Assembly (NCBI RefSeq): GCF_001261915.1
Contig: NZ_CVRT01000067.1
Span: forward strand, 1 to 53,888
DNA from: Halorubrum sp. SD626R
GTDB taxonomy: Archaea; Halobacteriota; Halobacteria; Halobacteriales; Haloferacaceae
DNA: 53,888 nt
Direction of reading: 5' to 3'
This document shows, piece after piece, positions 8,380-15,768 of the stretch. The notes below the pieces were generated by a model. That model saw only the letters and a program-made list of their open reading frames with translations. It made no database searches and was not told the origin of the DNA. Within the stretch, counting starts at the first letter, position 1, and each line of letters opens with the position of its first letter. A program made the translations under genes and the position numbers.

Positions 8380-10050
8380 ATGAGCGAACGGACGGCAGAA
8401 GCGACGACGACCGTCGACGAGGACGGTATTCGCGTCGAGAAGTCCTTCACCGACGACGCGTTCCCCGTGCCCGCGGTCACCTACGAGCTCTCCTCGACCC
8501 GCGACGACCCGGTCCGGGTGCGGATCGTCGACCGCATCCCGGAGTCGTTCCCGATGGACCGCATCGGGTTCCACCCGGAGTACGAGAGCGAGAACTGGAC
8601 GGCGTACAAGGACCACCGCGTCGAGTTCGAGCGCGTGCTCGACCCGGGCGACACCGTCGAGACCGTGTATGGGATCCGCGACGACGACCCGGACCTCGAC
8701 GGGTTCCTCGGCACGCCCGTCATCGAGCACGTCCCGGTCGACGAGGAGATAGAAGACGTCCTCGGCACCGGCGACACCGACGCCGTCAGGGAGGTGCTCT
8801 CCGGCGACCGCGCCACCCTTCCCGGGATGGAGGACCCGGTCGCCGAGGCGAGCGAGACGGGGGCGTCCGCGGATGTCGCCGAGGCGGAGGCCGACGCGGA
8901 AGTCGACGCTGAGACGCCGGCAGCGGCGACGGCCGACGCGGGGGACGCACCGGCCGCCGAGAGCGACGACGAGACCGCCGCCCCCGAGCCGCGAACAGTC
9001 TCCGCGGTCGGCACCCCGGCGGTCACGGTCCGTGACGACGAGTCCGGGAAGTCGACAGAAGCCCCGGAGGACGACGATACCGGTGAGAGCGAGGAGGCAG
9101 CGGACGAGTCGGAACCGGTGTCCGAGACTGCCGAGGACGCTGGCGCCGACGGCGAGGACGAGACCGGCGAGGAGTCGGAGACCGGCGAAGCCGAGGACCG
9201 ACGGAGCGGTCCGCCCGCCGCCGGCTCCGAGCCGGGGGCCGTCCCCGAAGACGGCATCGCGGCCGCGCTGGCGGCCGAGATCCGCGCCGGTGAAGTCGCG
9301 GAGGAGGACCTCGACACCCTCAGCGAGGAGCTCGATGCCGGCGTTCCGCGCAGCGTGGACGTCCGCATCGCTCGCCTCCAGTCGAGCGTCGCCGACATCG
9401 AGGCGTACGCCGACGCGCTCGCGGAGTTCATCGACGGCGAGGGCACGGCCCGGGAGATCCTCGACGAGCTCGACAGAAAGGTCGAGCGCGTCGAGTCCGA
9501 GATGGACGCCCTGGACGAGCGGGTCGACACGGCCGACGCCGACCGCGAGGACCTGCGCGAGACGGTCTCCGGAGTCGACGACTCGGTCGACGCGGTCTCG
9601 ACGGAGGTCGACGCCGTCACGGAGCGCGTCGACGGCGTCAGCGACCGCGTGGACGGGGTCGAAGACGCCGTCGACGACGTGGAGGCGACGGTCGGGGACG
9701 TGACCGACGACGTCTCGCGGATCGACGAGGAGACGGCCGCGCTCGACGAGGCGCTCGACGACGTCGACGACGATATCGAGACGCTGTACGAGGAGGTCGA
9801 CGACGCCGCGGCCGCGGCCGAGTCGACGGCGGACCGCGTCGAGGACGTGGAGTCCCGACTGGGTCGCTTCGACGAGGAGTTCGACGACCTCTGGGACGAC
9901 CTCGCGGAGGTCGACACCCGGCTGACCGAGATCGAGGACCGGCTCGGGGAGGACCTCGACGACGTCGAGGCCGAACTCGACGACATCAACGACCACTTGG
10001 AAGAGCTGGAGGCGTTCCGGGAGCGACTCAACGAGGCGTTCGGGCCGTAG
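8380..10050 (+). CDS. Coiled-coil protein with N-terminal beta domain and acidic linker
   Basis: A 556-residue protein not matched to a characterised family. Three parts are visible: residues 1-125, a compact region rich in beta-type sequence (YELSSTRDDPVRVRIVDRIP) with conserved aromatic residues; about 125-310, a low-complexity acidic linker of D, E, A, T and S; and about 340-556, heptad repeats (long runs of V-D-x-V-x-x-R-V type) indicating an extended coiled coil. No signal peptide or membrane segment is seen, so it is probably cytoplasmic. ATG 8380 is chosen over 8317 because TTTAAG sits about 30 bases upstream, fitting a leaderless start. Such proteins are recurrent in haloarchaea; a structural or scaffolding role is inference. 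Confidence 0.72.
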   Translation: MSERTAEATTTVDEDGIRVEKSFTDDAFPVPAVTYELSSTRDDPVRVRIVDRIPESFPMDRIGFHPEYESENWTAYKDHRVEFERVLDPGDTVETVYGIRDDDPDLDGFLGTPVIEHVPVDEEIEDVLGTGDTDAVREVLSGDRATLPGMEDPVAEASETGASADVAEAEADAEVDAETPAAATADAGDAPAAESDDETAAPEPRTVSAVGTPAVTVRDDESGKSTEAPEDDDTGESEEAADESEPVSETAEDAGADGEDETGEESETGEAEDRRSGPPAAGSEPGAVPEDGIAAALAAEIRAGEVAEEDLDTLSEELDAGVPRSVDVRIARLQSSVADIEAYADALAEFIDGEGTAREILDELDRKVERVESEMDALDERVDTADADREDLRETVSGVDDSVDAVSTEVDAVTERVDGVSDRVDGVEDAVDDVEATVGDVTDDVSRIDEETAALDEALDDVDDDIETLYEEVDDAAAAAESTADRVEDVESRLGRFDEEFDDLWDDLAEVDTRLTEIEDRLGEDLDDVEAELDDINDHLEELEAFRERLNEAFGP

Positions 10051-10158
10051 ACGGCGTCTCGGTAGAATTTCTCTTTATCGCGAGCACGTCGGACGGGAGG
10101 GTCGGTCCTCCCGACGGAAAGCGCAACCCGTTTCACCCGTCACGACCCATCTCGGGTA

Positions 10159-11064
10159 ATGAGCGAACCGGTACCGGTCGCCGTCCCGCGGAAGGGCCGA
10201 CCCCTCGAAGCGGTCCTCGAACGGATCGCGGCCGTCGGCCGCGACGATCGGCTGGAACGGCTCGCGGACGGCGTGAGCAACACGCTCCGCTACGAGAAGG
10301 CGATCACGAAGGACCGTGTTGAGGCCGACCAGGGCCCCTACAAGCGGCTCGCCGAGTACTCCGACCCGGACGCCCCGACGGAGCCGGAGTTCACGCTGCT
10401 GCGCGATGACAGGGACGGAAAGCCACGCCGCATCGTCTTCGACGCCGCCACGGTCGATCTCGGCGACGTCAGACTGAAGCTGGTCGGTCGCGAGGAGCCG
10501 TTCCGCGCCCTCCGAACCCACGAGTTCGCGCTCGGGTTCGACTCTGCGGACCTCGTTCTGGAGGAGGTCGTCGGAATCAGACCGGAGGGGCTCGGCGAGA
10601 TCGCCGACGTCAACGAGCGGATCGACCCCGTCGACACCGACGTTCGGGTGGTCAACGGGCTCGGTGACACCGTCTACCACACGCTGATGGCTCGCCCCGA
10701 ACGCCTCCGCCCCGGGACCGACCTCGACCGAGCCTTCCTCGCCGGCTACGAGGGGCCGCTGTGCATCTCGCCTCGGTACGAGCGGCTGGTCACGGCAGTG
10801 CTCGGCACGGACGCGCTCGACGGGATCGACTTCGTCTATCCGAATCCCGACGAGGAGGAGGAAGCGGGCATCGCGCGAAACGGCCTCGGCGTCTACCTCA
10901 CCGTCACCGGATCGACCGCCCGCGACCACGGTCTCGTCGTCGGAGAGCACCTCTTCCCGAGCGAGACCGTCCTGATGCGGAACGCGGCCGAAGGCGACTC
11001 GCGAGTCGAGCGCGCGATAGCCGCCCTCGACGTCGACGACGCGACTTCCGAGATCCGAGTCTGA
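10159..11064 (+). CDS. HisG-like protein (possible ATP phosphoribosyltransferase paralogue)
   Basis: A 301-residue protein. The start VAVPRKGRPLEAVLE resembles the N-terminal strand-loop of HisG, and the C-terminal half carries VTGSTARDHGLVV followed by an acidic helix and SETVLM, close in form to the HisG PRPP-binding loop (T-G-S/T-T-x-R-x-N-G-L) and following strand. This points to the HisG/periplasmic-binding-protein-type fold. HisG catalyses the first step of histidine synthesis, but no other his gene is nearby and the asparagine of the loop is replaced by histidine, so activity is uncertain. I treat it as a diverged paralogue of unknown function. Confidence 0.5.
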   Translation: MSEPVPVAVPRKGRPLEAVLERIAAVGRDDRLERLADGVSNTLRYEKAITKDRVEADQGPYKRLAEYSDPDAPTEPEFTLLRDDRDGKPRRIVFDAATVDLGDVRLKLVGREEPFRALRTHEFALGFDSADLVLEEVVGIRPEGLGEIADVNERIDPVDTDVRVVNGLGDTVYHTLMARPERLRPGTDLDRAFLAGYEGPLCISPRYERLVTAVLGTDALDGIDFVYPNPDEEEEAGIARNGLGVYLTVTGSTARDHGLVVGEHLFPSETVLMRNAAEGDSRVERAIAALDVDDATSEIRV

Positions 11065-11563
11065 TCCCGACAGTTTCTATAGCGACATACGATACACTTG
11101 TTGCAGGCGAACCGCGGTATCGAGAGCGATCCCGCCGGCGCGGAAGTTCCGAGTCCGGGCGGGACGCTGGGAGAGCGCCCTAAGCCACGGTCGACCAGAC
11201 GCGTTATGGCCGAGTCGGCCGACGCGACGCCGTGCGCTCCGCAGGGCGTATCCGTCGAGGAGGAACTCAAAACAGAGAGTGAACCACGGCCCACCGAGGC
11301 GGATCGCGACGCGACGGATCGAGGGAGCCCGCTCTAACGAGATGTCGGGTGGCGTATTCTGACCACCGGCGTACGACTATTTCTTGACGACGGTATAATA
11401 TTATATCCTGTTTGCTGGTACTATAAGACAAACTCAGAGCTCTATAAATACGGATAACTATGTCGTAACGGGCCAAATATCGCTCTAGAAATCAGTATAA
11501 GGTCACTTATCCAGAGATCTGGGATAGATTGAAGTCGGCGGCCCGAGAAGTCGAACGCGAACG
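11065..11563. other. Long intergenic region with AT-rich island
   Basis: About 500 bases without a supported gene. It begins with the second TATAGCGACATAC element (11078-11090). The middle (11100-11335) can be read as a short open frame of 79 codons, but its composition is unlike neighbours and no family is recognised. From about 11380 to 11515 the DNA is strikingly AT-rich for this chromosome (repeated TATA/ATAT steps) and probably holds the promoter of the DUF5805-recombinase operon; a sequence AAATATCGCTCT near 11475-11486 again resembles the reversed short element. Confidence 0.5.
11078..11090 (+). repeat. TATAGCGACATAC element, copy 2
   Basis: Differs at one base from copy 1 at 7304-7316. 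It lies 14 bases after the stop of the HisG-like gene. The following bases (GATACACTTGTTGCAGGCGAAC) also parallel the bases after copy 1 (AGTATACCTGTGCGGATTCG) loosely, so the conserved unit may be longer than 13 bases. Confidence 0.45.
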
Positions 11564-11944
11564 ATGAGCGACGACCGCCGCTCGGTGAAGACCTACGTCC
11601 CCGCCGAGCAGAAGGATCGGTGGCGAGAGCACGCTGACGAGCTCGACATGTCGCAGAGCGAGTTCGTCAGGACCATGGTACAGGCCGGTCGCCGGGGGTT
11701 CTCGACGGTCGAATCCGAGAAGACCGCCGAACCGGATCCGACCGGGTCTGACCCCAAGGGTCAGAGCCTCGAAACCAGGGTGGAAACCCGGCTCGCCGAC
11801 GGGCCGCTCTCGTGGGAGGAACTCGTCGAGACGGTAGTCGGGGATTTCGAGGACCGGTTGGAGGACGCGCTCGACGCGTTACAGGACCGCAACCGCGTCC
11901 GGTACAACGGGCGGAAAGGCGGGTACACCCTCACCGATGAGTAG
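11564..11944 (+). CDS. DUF5805-like small DNA-binding-type protein
   Basis: A 126-residue protein. Residues 1-45 (SVKTYVPAEQKDRWREHADE then MSQSEFVRTMVQAG) read like a ribbon-helix-helix or short helical DNA-binding segment; a linker follows, and residues about 70-126 look like a small winged helix (LSWEELVETVVGD, then RVRYNGRKGGYTL). It overlaps the downstream tyrosine recombinase by 8 bases (11937-11944), so the two are translationally coupled. I recall this pair as recurrent in haloarchaea under the name DUF5805. Inference: it is an accessory or targeting factor for the recombinase. Confidence 0.65.
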   Translation: MSDDRRSVKTYVPAEQKDRWREHADELDMSQSEFVRTMVQAGRRGFSTVESEKTAEPDPTGSDPKGQSLETRVETRLADGPLSWEELVETVVGDFEDRLEDALDALQDRNRVRYNGRKGGYTLTDE

Positions 11945-12971
11945 CGCCCGAGCGCCGGACGAGGTCTCGGACCCGGTCGGCTACTTCATCGACGATCTCA
12001 CGTACCACGGGAAGACGGAGCGCACCCGCGAGTCCTACGAGCGCGTTCTGCGCCGGTTCGAGGCGTTTCTCGGCCCGGAGACGGCGCCCGCGTCGGCCAC
12101 GCACCGCGACTGCATGTCGTTCGTCCACTCGCTGCGCGGCGACGTCGCGGACAGCACGGTGGCGACGTACGCCGCCTACCTCCACCGGTTTTACGGGTAT
12201 ATGACCGAGGTCGGCGTCTTCGACGGGAACCCCATGACGCTCGTGATGGAGGAGATGGACGAGACGGTCGACAAGGACCCCGCTCGGCGCGACATCTCCG
12301 TGCCGGCGATGCGCGGGTTCGTTGCCGGGATCCGCCACCCGCTCCATCGGGCTCTCGTGGTGACGTTGCTCAAGACCGGGATGCGAGTCGGGGAGTGTTG
12401 CAACCTCGACCTCCGCGACCTCGCCGTCGACGACGCGGAACTCCGGGACGCGTACGACCTCGGCACGCGAGCGATCCTCGCGGATCGTCCGAATTCACTG
12501 TACGTGACTCCTGACGCGACGGTCGGCGAGGAGCTGAACGGCGAGGTACGGACGGCGTCGAACAAGCGGAAGCGCGGGACGGTGATCCCCGTCGACGACG
12601 AGCTCGCCCGGACGCTGAAACGGTGGCTGGCGATCCGACCCGACAGCCCCTCGTCGGCGGACCCCCTGTTCGTCGGCACGGCGGAGGGATGGGGGGAGCG
12701 GCTCGACCCGCAGGCGGTGCGACACGTCGTCGAGCGGTACGCCCGCGAGGCGGGCTGGTACCGGACCGGGGGCGGCGCCGCCGAGAACGTCACGCCCCAC
12801 TACTTCCGGCACTTCTTCACGACGCACCTTCGCGACCGGACCGGCGACCGCGGCGTGGTCAAATACCTGCGCGGCGACGTCGCCGACGACGTGATCGACA
12901 CCTACACGCACAACTGGGGCGACCAAGTCCGGGAGACGTACGAAGCGAACGTCTACCGGTTATTGGACTAG
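11937..12971 (+). CDS. XerC/D-like tyrosine recombinase
   Basis: A 344-residue site-specific recombinase. Residues 10-110 form the helical SAM-like core-binding domain (YGKTERTRESYERVLRRFEAF-type sequence). The catalytic domain shows the first arginine in KTGMRVGECCNLDL (about 149), the lysine region SNKRKRGTVIP, the box-II motif HYFRHFF (about 287), then THNWGDQVRETYE with the histidine-type position and the nucleophilic tyrosine (about 333). All catalytic positions are present, so it is probably active. Unlike the two integrases at 42.8 and 45.1 kb it has no cysteine cluster and is not beside a tRNA. It is probably a chromosomal Xer-type or domesticated enzyme; no dif-like site was confirmed. 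Confidence 0.82.
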   Translation: MSSARAPDEVSDPVGYFIDDLTYHGKTERTRESYERVLRRFEAFLGPETAPASATHRDCMSFVHSLRGDVADSTVATYAAYLHRFYGYMTEVGVFDGNPMTLVMEEMDETVDKDPARRDISVPAMRGFVAGIRHPLHRALVVTLLKTGMRVGECCNLDLRDLAVDDAELRDAYDLGTRAILADRPNSLYVTPDATVGEELNGEVRTASNKRKRGTVIPVDDELARTLKRWLAIRPDSPSSADPLFVGTAEGWGERLDPQAVRHVVERYAREAGWYRTGGGAAENVTPHYFRHFFTTHLRDRTGDRGVVKYLRGDVADDVIDTYTHNWGDQVRETYEANVYRLLD

Positions 12972-13271
12972 TTCGCGAGCTTCAGTAGAATTTCGTCGTT
13001 TTAGTATCGACGGATGTACGTCGTGATTCGAACAGATAAAGTGCATATCGCTATATCTAATGTGGCGATTCGCGTCGAAAATCACTTGACGTAACGCATC
13101 TGCGATCGACCGGCGTAACGGGGCGTGTGGGGCGATACCAGTGCCTCCGACGATCGGGGCGTCGTTCCGGCCGCCGCGGCCGGAGGGACGGGAGGATGGT
13201 CCGATCCGGCGAGACGCCTTCCGAGCGGCCGTCGGTACGGTTTTCTGACTCGCCCGTCTATCGGGTCTCGC
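12972..13271. other. Intergenic region between recombinase and PH-domain genes
   Basis: Exactly 300 bases. It contains the third copy of the short AT-rich element on the minus strand (13043-13055) and short AT-rich steps around 12998-13070. The rest (13080-13271) is GC-rich and I see no gene or RNA in it. It should hold the promoter for the two PH-domain genes. Confidence 0.4.
13043..13055 (-). repeat. TATAGCGATATGC element, copy 3
   Basis: Read on the minus strand this is TATAGCGATATGC, two bases or fewer from copies 1 and 2. It lies about 70 bases after the recombinase stop, in the opposite orientation to the other two copies. Confidence 0.4.
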
Positions 13272-13925
13272 ATGTCCGATATGGCCCTCCGGGACGCATC
13301 GAACGGCGGTTCGTCCGACACCGCGGATATCGACTTGGACTGGCTCACGCTCGAAGACGACGAATCGATCCTGTGGGCGAGCACGCCGCACAAGTACAGC
13401 GTCGTCCCCGCGTTCATCGTCGGGATTCCGCTCTCGCTCGTCCTCATCGGCATCCCGATCCTCGCGGCGGCGTACCTCCAATACCGGAACACGAACTACG
13501 TCGTGACGGATCGGGGGCTCTACAGCAAGCGAGGTATCCTCTCTCGTGACGTCCAGCAGATCGGGTTCGACAAGGTGCAGAACATCTCCTACAGCCAGTC
13601 GGCGCTGGGGTCGTCGTTCGGGTACGGCTCGGTCGACGTCAGCACGGCCGGCGGCTCGGGCGTCGAGCTGCAGTTCAGGAGCATTCCGGACCCGGCGTCG
13701 GTCCAAGAGCTGATCGCGAGAGAGGTCGACCGCCGACAGGGGAGCGACCGAGGCGCGGCGGCCGAGGAGCACGTGCTGAACGAGATCCTCCGGGAGCTCA
13801 CCGCGATCCGGCAGGCGGTGACCGACGGCTCCGAGAGCGCGCGGGACGAGGCAGAACTCGCCGAGCGCACGCCGTCGACCGTCGACGACGCGACGGCCGA
13901 GCAATCGTCGGCGGACGAGCCATGA
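13272..13925 (+). CDS. PH-domain (DUF304/bPH2) membrane protein, first of pair
   Basis: A 217-residue protein. A short acidic N-terminus is followed by EDDESILWASTPHKYS, the usual lead-in of bacterial/archaeal PH-like membrane proteins, then a hydrophobic segment (VPAFIVGIPLSLVLIGIPIL, about residues 43-65) with no large loop, then a bPH2 domain (NYVVTDRGLYSKRGILSRDVQQI and KVQNISYSQS). The tail after about residue 155 is charged and helical. ATG 13272 is preferred over upstream starts because it removes a basic, non-conserved 49-residue leader. It overlaps the next gene by 4 bases; the two products probably act together at the membrane. Function of such pairs is not established. Confidence 0.78.
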   Translation: MSDMALRDASNGGSSDTADIDLDWLTLEDDESILWASTPHKYSVVPAFIVGIPLSLVLIGIPILAAAYLQYRNTNYVVTDRGLYSKRGILSRDVQQIGFDKVQNISYSQSALGSSFGYGSVDVSTAGGSGVELQFRSIPDPASVQELIAREVDRRQGSDRGAAAEEHVLNEILRELTAIRQAVTDGSESARDEAELAERTPSTVDDATAEQSSADEP

Positions 13926-14452
13926 GCGACGACTGGTGGTATCGGCGCGACGACGAACGCGTCGTCTGGCGAGGCCGACCGCGGCTCTCGGCGGCGCTCC
14001 CCGAGGCCGTCGTCGGGGGCGTAGTGAGTGCGCTCGCGGTCGCGGCCGCGGCGACCGTGGACCCGCGGCTCGTCGCGGGAGTCGTCATCGGGATCGGAAT
14101 CGCCGCGTGGGCGGTGCTCCGAGTGCGACGGACCCGCTTCCTACTCACGGACCGGGCCCTGTGGGCCAAGCGCGGCGTACTCGGGCTGACCGTCAGGCGG
14201 GTCGGCCTCGAAAAGGTGCAGAACACCGCGTACAACCAGTCGATCACCGGGTCCGCGTTCGGATACGGAACGGTCGTGATCGAGGTCGCCGGCGGTCCCG
14301 ACCTGGAGTTCCGGCGGGTCAGCGACCCGCGAGCGGTCCAGACCGCGATCGCCGAGCGCGGCGGCGGGTCGGGCGACGCGGTCCCCGGATCGATCGACCA
14401 GTGGCGGTCGGTGCTGCGGCTCGTCCGCGAGATCCGGAGCGCAGTCGAATAG
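13922..14452 (+). CDS. PH-domain (DUF304/bPH2) membrane protein, second of pair
   Basis: A 176-residue homologue of the upstream protein. It opens with WYRRDDERVVWRGRPRL, has two adjoining hydrophobic stretches (AVVGGVVSALAVAAAA and LVAGVVIGIGIAAWAV, about residues 28-62), then the bPH2 core with TRFLLTDRALWAKRGVLG and KVQNTAYNQSITGSAFGYG, matching the same block in its neighbour. It lacks the long tail of the first protein. The ATGA overlap shows translational coupling. Confidence 0.78.
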   Translation: MSDDWWYRRDDERVVWRGRPRLSAALPEAVVGGVVSALAVAAAATVDPRLVAGVVIGIGIAAWAVLRVRRTRFLLTDRALWAKRGVLGLTVRRVGLEKVQNTAYNQSITGSAFGYGTVVIEVAGGPDLEFRRVSDPRAVQTAIAERGGGSGDAVPGSIDQWRSVLRLVREIRSAVE

Positions 14453-14498
14453 GGGCGCAATCGGATCGGGGCGCAATCGGATCGGGGCGCAATCGGAT
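14452..14498. repeat. 16-base tandem repeat, three copies, at the end of the PH-domain gene
   Basis: GGGGCGCAATCGGATC is repeated at 14452, 14468 and 14484 (last copy ends in A in place of C). The first base of the array is the last base of the TAG stop codon. A unit of 16 bases shifts frame, so the array is non-coding. It is too short and too regular for CRISPR and has no spacers. Confidence 0.85.
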
Positions 14499-14593
14499 AG
14501 GACCGACGTCCGGACGCCATCAAGCGGGATCGAGGGCGGGCGGCGGGTTCGACCCGCGTCCGACGGGGGTGACCTTCCCTGAACACGTTCGGG

Positions 14594-15730
14594 GTGTCGG
14601 ACAAGGGGGTCCGGGTCCTACTCCGACGGGAGCACATGCTCGACGACTTCGACGCGGACCGCCGTCCCCTCGTTCTGATCTGGGAGGTGACGCAGGCGTG
14701 CGGCCTCGCCTGCCGTCACTGTCGGGCCGACGCGAAGCCGAAGCGCCACCCGGACGAGCTGACGACGGCCGAGGGGAAGCGGCTCCTCGACGACGCCGCG
14801 GCGTTCGGCGACGGACAGCTGGTCGTCCTGTCCGGAGGCGACCCGCTCGCCCGCGAGGACCTCACCGAGCTGGTGGCGTACGGCGACGGGCTTGGCCACC
14901 GGATGACGATCACGCCGAGCGGGACGGCGTCGCTGACCCCGGACCGCGTCGCGGCGCTCGCCGACGCCGGGATCCGGCGGATGGCCCTCAGCCTCGACGG
15001 GGCGACCCGCGAGCGCCACGACCGGTTCCGCGGCGAGGAGAGCTTCGCGGACACGCTGACCGCGGCGCGGGCGGCCCGCGAGGCGGGGATCCCGCTGCAG
15101 GTCAACACCACCGTCTGCGCGGAGACCGTTGACGAACTGCCGGCGATCCGGGACCGGGTCCGAGAGCTCGGTGCGGTGCTATGGAGCGTCTTCTTCCTCG
15201 TCCCCGTCGGACGCGGGCGGATCCTCGACCCGGTCTCCCCGCAGCGGGCCGAGACCGTGATGGAGTGGCTCCACGACGTCGCCGAGGCCGAGCGGTTCGG
15301 CGTCAAGACCACCGAGGCGCCCTTTTATCGCAGGGTCGGCCTCCAGCGCGGCGGCGACGAGACCGGCGTTCGCCGGCGCGGCGGCGTCACGGCCGGCCGC
15401 GGATTCGCCTTCGTCAGCCACACCGGTGAGACGTACCCGTCCGGGTTCCTCCCGAAGTCGGCCGGCAACGTCCGTGACCGATCCGTCGTCGATATCTATC
15501 GGAATACGGAGCTGTTCGAATCGCTCCGAGAGCCGGACGAGTTCGCGGGGAAGTGCGGCGCCTGCGAATTCCGGCACGTCTGCGGGGGGAGCCGCTCCCG
15601 CGCGTTCGCGGCGACGGGGGATCCCCTCGGAAGCGACCCCCTCTGTCCGTACGTGCCGGAGGGATACGACGGCGAGCTCCCCGAGACGCTGTCGGACGGT
15701 GAGTCGGGCGTCCGGGACGCCGCGGACTGA
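14594..15730 (+). CDS. Radical SAM/SPASM domain protein (TIGR04053-like)
   Basis: A 378-residue protein from GTG 14594; an ATG at 14636 would give 364 residues and leaves the first recognisable block (RRPLVLIWEVTQAC) intact, so the start is uncertain. CGLACRHC (Cys36, 40 and 43 from the GTG) binds the 4Fe-4S cluster that cleaves S-adenosylmethionine. LSGGDPL is the GGE-like SAM motif. The C-terminal SPASM region has its cysteines in GKCGACEFRHVCGG and DPLCPY, for auxiliary clusters. Related proteins act in haem synthesis (AhbC/AhbD type) or peptide modification. No precursor peptide or haem gene is adjacent, so the substrate is unknown. Confidence 0.78.
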   Translation: MSDKGVRVLLRREHMLDDFDADRRPLVLIWEVTQACGLACRHCRADAKPKRHPDELTTAEGKRLLDDAAAFGDGQLVVLSGGDPLAREDLTELVAYGDGLGHRMTITPSGTASLTPDRVAALADAGIRRMALSLDGATRERHDRFRGEESFADTLTAARAAREAGIPLQVNTTVCAETVDELPAIRDRVRELGAVLWSVFFLVPVGRGRILDPVSPQRAETVMEWLHDVAEAERFGVKTTEAPFYRRVGLQRGGDETGVRRRGGVTAGRGFAFVSHTGETYPSGFLPKSAGNVRDRSVVDIYRNTELFESLREPDEFAGKCGACEFRHVCGGSRSRAFAATGDPLGSDPLCPYVPEGYDGELPETLSDGESGVRDAAD

Positions 15731-15768
15731 GGGACCGGAGTTCCGGTCGAACGGCGTCCGGGGCCCCG

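Noticed and set aside
7870..9996. 708-codon minus-strand frame over the coiled-coil gene
   Set aside because: The valine/aspartate/leucine monotony is the reverse image of the heptad repeats in the real gene on the plus strand.
11098..11337. 79-codon frame in the intergenic region before the DUF5805-like gene
   Set aside because: No family, no promoter spacing and composition unlike neighbouring genes; kept as intergenic.
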